64,000 nt of DNA from Bradyrhizobium sp. CCBAU 53421 (GCF_015291625.1 NZ_CP030047.1:6014001-6078000); one strand, 5' to 3'; positions 47,918-57,167 are shown, numbered from the stretch's first letter. The notes: a model not told the origin generated them from the sequence alone. Program-made: numbers and translations.

Positions 47918-48475
47918 TTAGAGCGGTTCGCCGTCGGCCGTTTCCTGCTCGACATCGTGCGAGACCTCGCTCGGCGCGGCGGCCGGCTGGCCGAGCTGTG
48001 CCCTGTCCTCGTGGCAATCGCTGATCCGGCGGGCGACCACCCGGTCCATCCGCGGCGCCTGGCCGTGGACTTCGTTGACCTCGGTATAGGCCTCGTCGCT
48101 CAGCACCGTGATGACGGTGCTGACCGGGCCCATGTAGTCGCACCGGTTGGAGAACACGTACCGGTTGCTGATCTTCTCCGGCCTCGAGGAATGGCAATTT
48201 CCGATCGACGGGGACGAGAATGTCGCCTTCATCGCCTGGGTCGGGTCGACACAGCGCGTCATCTCGCGCTCCAGCAACTTCTGCCGGCCGCTGGATGGCG
48301 ACACCAATTCCAGCGTCCGCACGAAGCGCCACATCCCTTTTCGGAAGGTCGGCCCATTGAAGCTTTCCTCGGCCGCAGCACCCTGGGATGCGAGCAAGGA
48401 CACGGCAAGGGCGGCCACGACGCCAAGCGTGCATGCGAAGACCTTCGACCGCCCGAAGCTCTCACGCGTAGTCAT
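47918..48475 (-). CDS. Secreted DUF3617-like protein, paralogue A
   Basis: A 185-residue exported protein (signal peptide to about residue 36, SQGAAAEE). Its core has GMWRFVRTLE, TRCVDPTQAMKATF, GNCHSS and NRCDYMGPVSTVITV, a pattern of paired cysteines and a beta-barrel-like domain reminiscent of DUF3617. It is clearly paralogous to the gene at 48763-49311. AAGGA lies 8 nt before ATG 48475. The C-terminal 30 residues are acidic and low in complexity. The role is unknown; a periplasmic or secreted location is inferred. Confidence 0.7.
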   Translation of the reverse strand: MTTRESFGRSKVFACTLGVVAALAVSLLASQGAAAEESFNGPTFRKGMWRFVRTLELVSPSSGRQKLLEREMTRCVDPTQAMKATFSSPSIGNCHSSRPEKISNRYVFSNRCDYMGPVSTVITVLSDEAYTEVNEVHGQAPRMDRVVARRISDCHEDRAQLGQPAAAPSEVSHDVEQETADGEPL

Positions 48476-48762
48476 TCGGTGAATCCTTATCGGCTGCACG
48501 ATACGCATCGCGTGACTTCACTTGAAGCACGCCCAACCTCACTTCATTCCAGAACACTTCGCGTTAAGGTGGAGTAAATGCTCGCCCTTTTGGCTGGAGA
48601 TCTCCGCCGTCGACTGCTCGATCCGGCGCGAGGCGCGATCAAGGCTCACTGTGGAAAATCCTCTCCGGAAAACTACGGACCCGCCCGGGCCCGTCGCAAA
48701 CGAGGCCCGCGCCTCAGCCTCCCAACCGCTGAGGCTGGCAAGCTGCCTCGGCTGATCGCAAG

Positions 48763-49311
48763 CTAGTGCTGCAAACGCGCCGCCGCGGATTTCTCGGAAT
48801 TGGCAGCGCCGCTATCGTCGCAGTCGCCGATCCGCGTCGCGACCACCGTGTCGGTCCTGGGATGCTCGCCGGTGCTGACCTCGTTCAGCTCGGTATAGGC
48901 CTCGTCGCTGCGCACGGTGATCACGGTGCTGACCGCGCCCATGTAATCGCATCGACGCCCGAAGGTGTATTGATTGCCGACCTTTTCAGGCTTGTCCGAG
49001 ACGCAGCTTCCGACCGGGTCTGGTGAGAAGGTCGCCTTCATGGCGAAGGTCGGATCGACGCAGCGGGTCGTTTCCGCGTTGACCACCCGGTACTTGAAGT
49101 TCTTGTTGGCGCTCTTGACGACGTCGAGCGTTCGGATGAAGCGCCACAACCCCTTGCGGAAGCTCGGCCCCGAGAACGCCCGATCGCTCTGCGCCGGCTG
49201 CGCCGCCGCTGTCCGGCCGTTCGCCGGCTGAGGAGATGGCGTCTGCGCGTGAGCCGCAGGGACGATCAGCAAGGTCAGGAGCGAACCTGCAATGGCACCA
49301 CGGAAGTTCAT
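48763..49311 (-). CDS. Secreted DUF3617-like protein, paralogue B
   Basis: A 182-residue exported protein with a signal peptide (LIVPAAHAQT, cleavage near 23) and a Gln/Ala/Pro linker. The core is shared with paralogue A: GLWRFIRTLD, TRCVDPTFAMKATF, GSCVSDKPEKVGNQYTF, RRCDYMGAVSTVITV and SDEAYTELNEV. GGGG lies near the ATG at 49311. The two genes are in tandem on the minus strand with about 290 nt between them, so each may have its own promoter. Conservation of all the cysteines suggests two disulfides. Confidence 0.7.
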   Translation of the reverse strand: MNFRGAIAGSLLTLLIVPAAHAQTPSPQPANGRTAAAQPAQSDRAFSGPSFRKGLWRFIRTLDVVKSANKNFKYRVVNAETTRCVDPTFAMKATFSPDPVGSCVSDKPEKVGNQYTFGRRCDYMGAVSTVITVRSDEAYTELNEVSTGEHPRTDTVVATRIGDCDDSGAANSEKSAAARLQH

Positions 49312-49642
49312 TCCCACCCCCGATGTTCGCCCCGAAATCCGCTCGCGATGCGATCCGGCCGGGCGCTTGAAGCAGTCGCTGCAAAACGACTCAAATACCC
49401 CTCACCAGTTGCAGGCCAATTGTGGCCAGTAAAGGCACGTTGTCGCAGCCGGACGGTCTCGAGCGCAATTCCGTTCCAGTGCAGCAAACGCGCAACACCT
49501 AAAGCTCAATCCGCAAGCTGAAGGAGCCAATCAGTCGCGTTGCACCGGGTGGCGCGGTTTGACCTTGAAGGTTTTTTTTGCTCATTTAGCGCGAGTTATT
49601 TTTCCTCAATTACTTAGCCTATCGCTGGACAAGGGGGCACTG
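49312..49642. other. Intergenic region between divergent secreted-protein genes
   Basis: About 330 bases. An AT-rich piece at about 49565-49620 (runs of T) lies directly upstream of the gene at 49643 and probably contains its promoter. No coding signal or hairpin was found. Confidence 0.4.
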
Positions 49643-50014
49643 ATGCGCATTCGGTTTTGCTACGTGGTCGCGGGCATTTTGGCATTGAGCGCAACGCTAT
49701 CGGGCAACTCCCGGCCGGCAGCGGCCGCAGATCTTGGCCTGGTCACGAAGGCACCGGTCGGCACCTGCACCGAGATCGTCTTCACCTGCGAGAACGGCCA
49801 TCAATATCCGCTGTGCCCGCGCGCCGTGTCGGTCGAAGGCGAGGTGGTCACGGCTTCGCTGCTGACCGGCCATGGCGGCGTGCATGTGCGGCTGGTGCCG
49901 ATGGGCGTCGGATATCGCTATGCCGGTCAGGGCATCTGGCTGGACGGTTTCCGGGAAAACGCGCTGCTCAACTTCGGCAAGCACCACCAGGTGGCCTGCG
50001 CCATCGCGCATTAA
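49643..50014 (+). CDS. Secreted small hypothetical protein
   Basis: A 123-residue protein with a signal peptide (YVVAGILALSATLSGNSRPAAAA, quoted in part; cleavage near 28). The mature 95 residues have four cysteines (VGTCTEI, FTCENG, YPLCPR, VACAIA) that could form two disulfides, and a beta-rich pattern (HVRLVPMGVGYRYAGQGIW). AAGGGGG lies 6 nt before the ATG. No family name could be given. An 8-bp hairpin without a T-run (50034-50051) follows the stop and may end the transcript. Confidence 0.65.
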   Translation: MRIRFCYVVAGILALSATLSGNSRPAAAADLGLVTKAPVGTCTEIVFTCENGHQYPLCPRAVSVEGEVVTASLLTGHGGVHVRLVPMGVGYRYAGQGIWLDGFRENALLNFGKHHQVACAIAH

Positions 50015-50163
50015 TCAAGGCCTGACCTGCCAGCTCCGCGCCCGCGCGGAGATCATACTCAAACAAGGCGCGATAGCGATTCGGCCCGATCGATCGCGCG
50101 TCACTTTGCGCTCCGCGCCGCACCGATTGGCGCGACACGAAGCACATCGTGAACGGCCGCTCC

Positions 50164-50424
50164 TCACCCCTTGGTGCGGAGCACGGCGCGCGATGAGCGC
50201 GAGAACATATACGCCTTCGGATAGACGTAGACCGGGCAGTAATCCTGCCACTGGTACAGCTGCCAATTCCATTTCCAGCAGCCCTGCTCGATCTGAGGCT
50301 CCTGCACGTAGTCCAGCCGGTACGGCGGATCGCCAAACGGATAGTCGCCGCATCGCGCCGCCGTCGACGACAGAACGACGATTGAAGCGGCCGCGGCAAT
50401 GATCACAGAAAATGACTTGTTCAT
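50164..50424 (-). CDS. Secreted small hypothetical protein
   Basis: An 86-residue protein with a signal peptide (MNKSFSVIIAAAASIVVLSS). The mature part is rich in Tyr, Trp and Pro (YPFGDPPYRLDYV, WKWNWQLYQWQDYCPVYVYP) with three cysteines. CGAGGGGCG before ATG 50424 outranks the upstream start at 50472. The aromatic-rich composition resembles small envelope or surface proteins, but no family is recognised. Confidence 0.6.
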   Translation of the reverse strand: MNKSFSVIIAAAASIVVLSSTAARCGDYPFGDPPYRLDYVQEPQIEQGCWKWNWQLYQWQDYCPVYVYPKAYMFSRSSRAVLRTKG

Positions 50425-50522
50425 AACGCCCCTCGATCGAATGACGTGACGGCGCGAGAGTGCCAAATCCACCGGTCCTTATCAAGGTGCCGGCCGCCAC
50501 ACCCCGACGCCAAACGACCGTT

Positions 50523-51293
50523 CTAGACCGCGCGATTCTGCGTCGGCGAGCGGCCGCCGCCGTCGGCGACCAGCACCGCTCCAGTCACGAAGGACGCCTC
50601 GTCGGAGGCCAGGAACAGGCAGCACGCCGCGATCTCGGCAGGCTCGGCCATCCGTCCCAAGGCGATCCGCCGCTCGACGCCGCTAAACTCGGTCTCGGCG
50701 GTGGTGCCGTTCTGGTCCGCGAGCAGCTGCATCTCATAGGCGCTCATCGGCGTTCGTACCCAGCCGGGCGCCACGGCATTGGCGCGGATGCCGTCGGCGC
50801 CATGGGCGTAGGCCAGCGAACGCGTATAGGCGACGACGGCCGCCTTGCTGGCGGCGTAGCTTGCGCTGTCCGGGCTGGCATTGAACGCGGCAACCGAGGC
50901 GATGTTGACGATCGCGCCGCCGCGCTGCCGGAGCAGCGGCAGGGATGCGCGGCAGACCCGCATGGTCCCCGTGAGGTTGACGTCGAGCGTCTTGGCCCAG
51001 ACCTCGTCGGAGACGCTTGCGGGCTGATCAGGTACGATCAGGCCGGCGGCATTGACGACGATATCGAGCCACGCGCCGCAAGCGGCCACGGCTTTGGCAA
51101 TGTCGTCCGGCCGGGTGACGTCGCCATGGACCGCCTGCCCTCCGCACTCCGCCGCGGTCGCCTGCAGCTCGGAGTCACCGAGCCCGAACAGCACGACGCG
51201 CGCGCCGCTCAGCGCCAGCAGCACAGCGGTGGCCCGGCCGATCCCGGTGGCTGCGCCGGTCACCAGCGCGGTCTTTCCGTCGAGCCGCGGCAT
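50523..51293 (-). CDS. Short-chain dehydrogenase/reductase
   Basis: A 256-residue classical SDR. It has a cofactor motif TGAATGIGRA, NAAG, and a catalytic Ser followed by YAASK. It ends with the usual FVTGAVLVADGGG. The first strand is followed by FGLGD, so NAD preference is possible but not certain. The frame extends to GTG 51359, which would overlap the preceding SDR gene, but ATG 51293 matches the family start. It is the last gene of a minus-strand operon (ALDH, aminotransferase, SDR, SDR), where it would reduce or oxidise a carbonyl intermediate. Confidence 0.85.
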   Translation of the reverse strand: MPRLDGKTALVTGAATGIGRATAVLLALSGARVVLFGLGDSELQATAAECGGQAVHGDVTRPDDIAKAVAACGAWLDIVVNAAGLIVPDQPASVSDEVWAKTLDVNLTGTMRVCRASLPLLRQRGGAIVNIASVAAFNASPDSASYAASKAAVVAYTRSLAYAHGADGIRANAVAPGWVRTPMSAYEMQLLADQNGTTAETEFSGVERRIALGRMAEPAEIAACCLFLASDEASFVTGAVLVADGGGRSPTQNRAV

Positions 51294-51346
51294 CAGAGCA
51301 GTATCCGGAAAGGTGGAAACCGGTTTTCCGAAACGATCATGCTCAT

Positions 51347-52144
51347 CTAGAGTCCCCACTGCCGTTCGACGGCAAATCCGGTCTCCGGCAGTGTCGAGCC
51401 GCCGTCGACGGCGATGGTCTGCCCGGTGACGTATTTTGCCTCGGCCGAAGCGAGATAGAGCATCGCGCAGGCAATGTCGTCGGCGCTCCCCATGCGCCCC
51501 ATCGGGATGAAGCGCTCGAGCTTCGCCTTGTTCTCCGGCGCGCTCATGGTGCCGCGGCCGGGCTTCTCGATGAAGCCGGCTTCGACGCCGTTGACGGTGA
51601 TGCCGTCGCGCGCGAGCTCGAAGGCGGCGCCGCGGATGAACGCATTGACGCCGGCCTTTGCCGCCGAGTAATGCGCGCCGCCGCCCATCGCGACGCGCGC
51701 CGACACCGACGATGTCACGAGGATACGGCCGAAGCTGACGGCGCGCATGTGCGGAATAGCTGCCTGCGCGAGCCAGATGGTGGCGTTTAGATTGAGCCCC
51801 AGCGTCTCGTCGAGCCTCGCTTCGTCGAGCTCGTCAAGCGAGGCCCACGGACAACCGCCGGCATTGTGCACGACGATATCGAGCCGGCCGTGTTGAGCGG
51901 CGACACCGTCAACCATTGCACGCAAGCTGCTGCGATCGAGCCGGTCGAACGGGACGCAATCCGCGGTCCATCCATCGGCCGCCAGATCGCGCGCCAGTGC
52001 CTCGGCCACATCAAGCGTCCGGTTGGCGATCACCACGGTCGCACCGGCCTGCGCCAGCCGCCTCACGATGGCGGCACCGATCCCCCTGCCTCCGCCCGTG
52101 ACGATGGCGACCCGGCCGTCGAGCTTGAACGGAGGCGCCTGCAT
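51347..52144 (-). CDS. Short-chain dehydrogenase/reductase
   Basis: A 265-residue classical SDR with TGGGRGIGAA, HNAGG, catalytic Ser and Tyr-Ser-Ala-Ala-Lys, and a C-terminal YVTGQTIAVDGGS. IANRTL after the second strand hints at NADP use. ATG 52144 overlaps the aminotransferase stop as TGATG, so the proteins are co-translated; the upstream extension of the frame is rejected. It is only moderately similar to the next SDR, so the two probably act on different steps. Confidence 0.87.
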   Translation of the reverse strand: MQAPPFKLDGRVAIVTGGGRGIGAAIVRRLAQAGATVVIANRTLDVAEALARDLAADGWTADCVPFDRLDRSSLRAMVDGVAAQHGRLDIVVHNAGGCPWASLDELDEARLDETLGLNLNATIWLAQAAIPHMRAVSFGRILVTSSVSARVAMGGGAHYSAAKAGVNAFIRGAAFELARDGITVNGVEAGFIEKPGRGTMSAPENKAKLERFIPMGRMGSADDIACAMLYLASAEAKYVTGQTIAVDGGSTLPETGFAVERQWGL

Positions 52145-53532
52145 CAGATTGCTCCCGCACCGCGCAGCAGATCGATGAACTGCGCGAACACCGCCGTGTG
52201 CTTGTCGACGTCGCGTCCCGACGTTGCCGGACACATCAGCAGCATGGTGTGGAACGGCGTCACAAGGATGCCCTCGTTCATGTAGAACGCATGGAGCAGG
52301 GTCTCGAGATCAGGCTGCCGTCCGGCAATGACGTCGGCGCCGCTGCGTGGCGGCTTTGGCATGAACATGATCTCGGCGCGCGCCCCGATCTGGGTGACGT
52401 GCCAGGGCAGTCCGGCGGCCTCAATCAGCCGGCGCGCCTCCTGCGCGAGCCATGTCGCGGTTCCGATCATCCGCTCGTAGTTCGCCGAGGTCAGGACCTT
52501 CTCCAGCACCGCGCGCATGGTCGCGACCGTCAGCGCGTTGCCGGCGAGCGTGCCGCCGAAACCGAGATGCGCCGACTGCCGCTGGCGCGGATTGACGTGG
52601 GGCACGAGCTTCCAGAGCCGCTCGGCGATCTCATGGCTCAGGCCGAATATGCCGGCAGGGATGCCACCCGCGATCGCCTTGCCGGCGACGAAGATGTCGG
52701 GCTCGAGCCCCTGACTTTCGGTGTAGCCGCCCGGTCCACAGGACAGCGTATGGGTCTCGTCGATGATGAGGACGGTGCCGGCGCGTCGAGTCAGGTCGCG
52801 CAGCGCCTGATGAAAGCCAGGATCGACCGGGATCATGCCGAAATTCGTCATCAGCGGCTCGGTCAGCACGCAGGCGACATCGCCCTGCGCCAGCGCCGCC
52901 TCCAGCGCGGCGACATCGTTGAACTCGACCACCCGGCTCACGGCGTCATGATCGATGCCGTTGGGGTGGATCATGTTGCGCAAGCCAACGCGGCCGTCGC
53001 GAATCTCGACATGCGCCTCCTCGACGCCGCCATGATAGCAGCCGGAGAACACAAGCACCTTGCGCCGGCCGGTGATCATGCGCGAGATGCGGATCGCGGC
53101 GCGGTTGGCGTCGGTTGCCGACGTGGTCAGCGTCCAGTATTTCGGACCGAAGCGGCGTGACAGCTCGGTGCCGACCCAGAGACTGTCCTCCGTCGGCAGC
53201 ATCATGGTCGCGCCGCGCTTGAGCTGAGCAAGCGCAGCTTCCGTCACCGCCTCCGGCGCATGACCGCACATGCCGCCGGTGTCGCCGAGGCAGAAATCGA
53301 TATAGTCGCGGCCATCGATGTCCCTGATATGCGCGCCCTGCGCCTCCTCGACATAGACAGGGAAGCCGCCGGCCCAGCGCCGCATCCAGTGCGACGGGCC
53401 GCCATAGAGATAGTGCTGCCGGCCTTCCTGCCAGGCCGCCGCCGATCGCGGATGCAGTGCCCGGAAGCGCTCCTGCTCGGCATCAAGCAATCGGTTCAGA
53501 ACGCCCGCGCGTTCGGCAGTCGTTGTTGTCAT
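52144..53532 (-). CDS. Class III aminotransferase (glutamate-1-semialdehyde aminomutase-like)
   Basis: A 462-residue PLP enzyme. The PLP lysine is Lys285 (VAGKAIAGG), with Asp259 (IIDETH) binding the pyridine nitrogen. TTSATDANRAAIRISRMITG contains the phosphate-binding region. IDFCLGDTGGMCGHAPEAV near residues 78-95 is close to GSA aminomutase-type class III enzymes. It would move an amino group from an amino acid or amine to an oxo acid. The start overlaps the ALDH stop by 4 nt (ATGA). The combination with ALDH suggests successive conversion amine to aldehyde to acid. Confidence 0.88.
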   Translation of the reverse strand: MTTTTAERAGVLNRLLDAEQERFRALHPRSAAAWQEGRQHYLYGGPSHWMRRWAGGFPVYVEEAQGAHIRDIDGRDYIDFCLGDTGGMCGHAPEAVTEAALAQLKRGATMMLPTEDSLWVGTELSRRFGPKYWTLTTSATDANRAAIRISRMITGRRKVLVFSGCYHGGVEEAHVEIRDGRVGLRNMIHPNGIDHDAVSRVVEFNDVAALEAALAQGDVACVLTEPLMTNFGMIPVDPGFHQALRDLTRRAGTVLIIDETHTLSCGPGGYTESQGLEPDIFVAGKAIAGGIPAGIFGLSHEIAERLWKLVPHVNPRQRQSAHLGFGGTLAGNALTVATMRAVLEKVLTSANYERMIGTATWLAQEARRLIEAAGLPWHVTQIGARAEIMFMPKPPRSGADVIAGRQPDLETLLHAFYMNEGILVTPFHTMLLMCPATSGRDVDKHTAVFAQFIDLLRGAGAI

Positions 53533-55013
53533 AGGGCGATCCAGGCGGTCTTGAGGTCGGTATAGGCGTCGAGCGCGTGGAGCGACTTGTCGCGTCCGAA
53601 GCCGGATTGCTTGAAGCCGCCGAGCGGCACCGTGATATCGGCGCCGCCATAGGCGTTAACGTGCACGACGCCGGCCTTGACGGCGCGCACCATGCGATGC
53701 GCCGTTGACAGGCTTCCGGTCCACACCGCCGACGCAAGTCCATACGGCGTCGCGTTGGCGAGCGTTGTGGCATCTTGCTCGTCTTCGAAGTGCGTGACCG
53801 CCAGCACCGGTCCGAACACCTCTTCGCGCCAGATCTCCATCGACGGCGTCACCTCGGTGAGGATCGCGGGTGCCATGAAATTGCCGCCGCTCTCGGCGCG
53901 GACCTGCTCGCCGCCAGTCAGCCGCTTTGCGCCCTGCGCTTCCGCGCGGGCGACGGCATCCAGGTTTTTGCGCAACTGCACCTGGCTCGAGATCGCGCCG
54001 ATATCCGATGTCAGTTCGAGGGGGTCGCCGACACGGAGCTTGGCGGTGGCGTCGAGCAGTTCGTTCATGAAGCGATCATAGATCGCGGACTGCACCAAGA
54101 GCCGCGAGCCGGCCACGCAGACCTGGCCCGAATTCCGGAAGATGCCGTTGGCCGACACCTTGGCCGCATGCCTGATGTCGGGCACATCGGCGAACACGAT
54201 GTTGGGCGACTTGCCGCCCAGCTCGAGATGGACCCGCTTCAGGTTCGACCGCGCCGAGCATTCCAGCAGGCGCCGGCCGACCGCGCCCGAGCCGGTGAAG
54301 GCCAGCACATCGACATCCATATGCAATGCGAGCGCCTCGCCGGCCGATGCGCCGCGGCCGGTGACGACGTTGAGCACACCGTCCGGCAAGCCCGCCTCCG
54401 TCGCAAGCTCGGCAAGCCGTAGCAGTGTGAGCGATGCCAGCTCCGGCGGCTTGACCACGACGGAATTTCCCGCGGCGAGCGCCGGACCGATTTTCCACGC
54501 GCCGATCATCAGCGGGAAATTCCACGGCACGATCACACCGACGACGCCGAGCGGCTCGCGATGCACGAGCCCGAGCACGTCGGCCGAGGTCGGCGCGATC
54601 TCGCCATACACCTTGTCGATCGCCTCGGCGTAGTAGCGAATGGTACCGGCGGCCGACAGCGGCTCGGCCTTGTAGGCCATGCCAATCTCGGTGCCATTGT
54701 CGCGCACGCCGAGCACGGCGATCTCGAGCGCGTGCTGCTCGATGAGATCGGCGAACCGCAGCAGCACTTTCTTGCGCTGCGCCGGCGCCGCGCGCGACCA
54801 GCTGCCCTGCTCGAAGGCCTGCCGCGCCTGTTTCACCGCAAGATCGACATCCGCCGCATCGCCATCTGCAATGCTCGTCAGCACCCGGCCGTCGATCGGC
54901 GACACCACATCGAGTCGCGCCTCGCTGACGGCTTGCGCCGGCCGTCCGCCGATGAAAAGCTGTTGGGCCGGAATGACGGTCGAGCGATAGCGATCGATCT
55001 GGGCTTGCTGCAT
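53529..55013 (-). CDS. Aldehyde dehydrogenase
   Basis: A 494-residue NAD(P)-dependent ALDH. Catalytic Cys299 lies in NSGQVCVAGSR, Glu264 in LELGGKSPN, and Asn165 in VPWNFPL. GSGAVGRRL is the cofactor-binding turn. The closest style is the gamma-aminobutyraldehyde/betaine aldehyde type (PuuC-like), which fits amine catabolism; exact substrate is uncertain. ATG 55013 begins the normal family length. The frame remains open to 55901 but only as a shadow of the Tm-1-like gene. It is the first gene of the minus operon, divergent from the Tm-1-like gene with 219 nt of shared promoter DNA. Confidence 0.93.
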   Translation of the reverse strand: MQQAQIDRYRSTVIPAQQLFIGGRPAQAVSEARLDVVSPIDGRVLTSIADGDAADVDLAVKQARQAFEQGSWSRAAPAQRKKVLLRFADLIEQHALEIAVLGVRDNGTEIGMAYKAEPLSAAGTIRYYAEAIDKVYGEIAPTSADVLGLVHREPLGVVGVIVPWNFPLMIGAWKIGPALAAGNSVVVKPPELASLTLLRLAELATEAGLPDGVLNVVTGRGASAGEALALHMDVDVLAFTGSGAVGRRLLECSARSNLKRVHLELGGKSPNIVFADVPDIRHAAKVSANGIFRNSGQVCVAGSRLLVQSAIYDRFMNELLDATAKLRVGDPLELTSDIGAISSQVQLRKNLDAVARAEAQGAKRLTGGEQVRAESGGNFMAPAILTEVTPSMEIWREEVFGPVLAVTHFEDEQDATTLANATPYGLASAVWTGSLSTAHRMVRAVKAGVVHVNAYGGADITVPLGGFKQSGFGRDKSLHALDAYTDLKTAWIAL

Positions 55014-55232
55014 GCGAAGACGATTATGACGGTGAAAAAAGCGACTCCCGACCAGGGATCGCTGGCATGGCGCAATCCTCGCCAAATCAAGGCTTTGGCA
55101 GCAATCAACCGATAGGTGGATGTTGCCGCGGCCAGCGCCCTCATAGCGTGATCGCACGATGGCCGAACGCCCCGTCCGCTGGGTGCAAACCAACTCGTCC
55201 ACATTCCTCACGCCGCCGGCGAGCCGAAGGTC

Positions 55233-56495
55233 ATGCCTGAGATCACGCAGCCCCGCATTCTTCTGATCGGCACTGGAGACACCAAGGCCGACGAACTGCT
55301 GTTCATGAGCGCGTGCATCGCGCGCGCCGGCGGCAGCACGATCATGATGGACATCAGCGTGCTCGGCGATCCGCCCTATCCGGTGGCGCACGACAAGCAC
55401 GCGGTGGCGGGCGCCGCGCAGACCACGATCGCGGCGATCGCATCGAGCGGCGACGAAAACTCCGCGATGTCGCTGATGGCGATCGGCGCTGCAAATCTGG
55501 CACGCGAGCTTGCGGCGCGCGATGCCATCGACGGCGTGATCGCGATCGGCGGGACGATGGGAACCGACCTTGCGCTCGACGTCGCGCAGGCACTGCCGCT
55601 CGGCTTGCCGAAGCTGATCGTCTCGACCGTCGCATTCTCGCATCTGATCCCGCCCGAGCGCGTCGCCGCCGATCTGATGATGATCCTGTGGGCCGGCGGC
55701 CTCTATGGCCTCAACGGCACCTGCACCGCCGTGCTGTCGCAAGCCTGCGGCGCGATCGTCGGCGCGGCGAAGAGCGCCATCAAGCCAAGCCGGGATCGGC
55801 CGGTCGTTGCGATCACCTCGCTCGGCAAGAGCTGCCTGCGCTACATGGTGGAGCTCAAGCCGCAGCTCGAGCAGCGCGGCTACGAGGTGGTGGTCTTCCA
55901 CACCACGGGCATGGGTGGCCGTGCCATGGAGTCGATCGCAGCCCAGGGCGGCTTTGCCGCGGTGCTGGACCTCAGCCTGCAGGAGGTCGCCAATCAGCTC
56001 ACCGGCTCGGTGGTCAATTCGGGCGCCGACCGGCTGGAGAATGCCGGCAAAGCCGGCATCCCGCAGATCGTCGCCCCCGGGGCGGTCGACATGGTCGACT
56101 TCCCGGCGTGGCTTGGAGTTCCGAACGAGCTATCGGATCGGCCGTTCCACGCCCACAACCGGCTGCTCGCGTCGGCGACATCGGGAGCCGCAGATCGCCG
56201 CCGGATCGCCCACGCGATCGCCGAGAAGCTGGCCGGCGCCAGCGCGCCCGTCGCCTTCGTGCTGCCCGCCGGGGGCATCCAGCAATGGGACCGCGAAGGC
56301 GAGGCCCTGCACGACCCCGCCGCCCTCGCCGCCTTTCTCGACGCGATGCGCTCGGCAGTCCAGCCGCCGGTCGAGCTGCACGAGATCAAGGATCACATCA
56401 ACAGCGCGGCGTTCAACGAAACCGTGCTCGGCATCTTCGACCGTTGGGTCGCGGCCGGCATTGTCCGTCCCGGCCGCGCGACGGCTGCGGCATGA
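55233..56495 (+). CDS. Tm-1-like ATP-binding domain protein (UPF0261)
   Basis: A 420-residue protein of the UPF0261/Tm-1-like family. ILLIGTGDTKADEL at 9-22, IGGTMGTDLAL at about 109, VSTVAFSHL, MGGRAMES and a C-terminal half with PAGGIQQWDREGEA are all family landmarks. Plant Tm-1 has this domain and inhibits tobamovirus RNA replication; bacterial members are uncharacterised and often sit in catabolic operons. The gene overlaps the HAD gene by 4 nt (ATGA). Here, among aminotransferase and ALDH genes, a metabolic role is inferred. Confidence 0.9.
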   Translation: MPEITQPRILLIGTGDTKADELLFMSACIARAGGSTIMMDISVLGDPPYPVAHDKHAVAGAAQTTIAAIASSGDENSAMSLMAIGAANLARELAARDAIDGVIAIGGTMGTDLALDVAQALPLGLPKLIVSTVAFSHLIPPERVAADLMMILWAGGLYGLNGTCTAVLSQACGAIVGAAKSAIKPSRDRPVVAITSLGKSCLRYMVELKPQLEQRGYEVVVFHTTGMGGRAMESIAAQGGFAAVLDLSLQEVANQLTGSVVNSGADRLENAGKAGIPQIVAPGAVDMVDFPAWLGVPNELSDRPFHAHNRLLASATSGAADRRRIAHAIAEKLAGASAPVAFVLPAGGIQQWDREGEALHDPAALAAFLDAMRSAVQPPVELHEIKDHINSAAFNETVLGIFDRWVAAGIVRPGRATAAA

Positions 56496-57157
56496 CGCGG
56501 CCGTTCGCAAAGGCGCTGGTGCTCGACTTCGGCGGTGTGATCTCGAAGACCCTGTTCGAGACCCACGATTTGACCGAGCGCGCGCTCGGGCTCGCGCCGT
56601 GCGCGCTGAAATGGCTCGGACCATTTGCCCCCGACAGCGATCCGCTCTGGACGGCGATGCAACGCGGCGAGATTTCCGAACGCGACTACTGGCTGACGCG
56701 CAGCCGCGAAGTCGGACGCATGGTCGGCGAAGACTGGCAGGACATGGAAACCTTCGTGAAGCGTGCGCGCGGTGCCGATCCCGACACCGTGATCCGCCCG
56801 GAGGCTGTGCGGGCGATCACGCTGGCCGCCGATGCCGGCTTCCGGCTTGCGATCCTCTCGAACGAGCTCGACCTGTTCTACGGTGCCGATTTCCGCACCC
56901 GCCTCTCCATCCTCAAGCGCTTCGACACCATCGTCGATGCGACCCATACCCGAATCCTGAAACCCGATCCGCGCGCTTATCAAAGCGTACTGGACGAGCT
57001 GGCGCTGGAGGCAGAAGATTGCGTGTTCGTCGACGACCAGCGCCGCAACATCGCCGGCGCCGCGGCGCGCAACATGCGCACCGTGCTGTTCGACGTGCGC
57101 AGCCCGGCCGAGTCCTACAGCGAGGCACTGCGACATTTCGGGTTGCAATTCGACTGA
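56492..57157 (+). CDS. HAD-superfamily hydrolase
   Basis: A 221-residue HAD protein. Motif I is VLDFGGVISKTL: the nucleophile Asp is present, but the second Asp of DxD is replaced by Gly, as in epoxide hydrolase/haloacid-type branches. Motif II is LAILSNEL, the Lys is in ILKPDPRAY, and the acidic motif is CVFVDDQRRNI. Residues about 20-90 form the helical cap. Phosphatase or dehalogenase/epoxide hydrolase activity is possible. ATGA overlap with the Tm-1-like gene and an 11-nt gap to the aminotransferase make these three an operon. Confidence 0.88.
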   Translation: MTRPFAKALVLDFGGVISKTLFETHDLTERALGLAPCALKWLGPFAPDSDPLWTAMQRGEISERDYWLTRSREVGRMVGEDWQDMETFVKRARGADPDTVIRPEAVRAITLAADAGFRLAILSNELDLFYGADFRTRLSILKRFDTIVDATHTRILKPDPRAYQSVLDELALEAEDCVFVDDQRRNIAGAAARNMRTVLFDVRSPAESYSEALRHFGLQFD

Positions 57158-57167
57158 GAGAGCGATC

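Noticed and set aside
53529..55901. A 790-codon frame suggesting an extended aldehyde dehydrogenase
   Set aside because: The first 296 codons are antisense to the Tm-1-like gene and have no domain; the ALDH starts normally at 55013.
55313..57157. A 614-codon plus frame suggesting a fusion with the HAD protein
   Set aside because: Only the part after ATG 56492 has HAD motifs; the earlier part is an alternate frame of the Tm-1-like gene.
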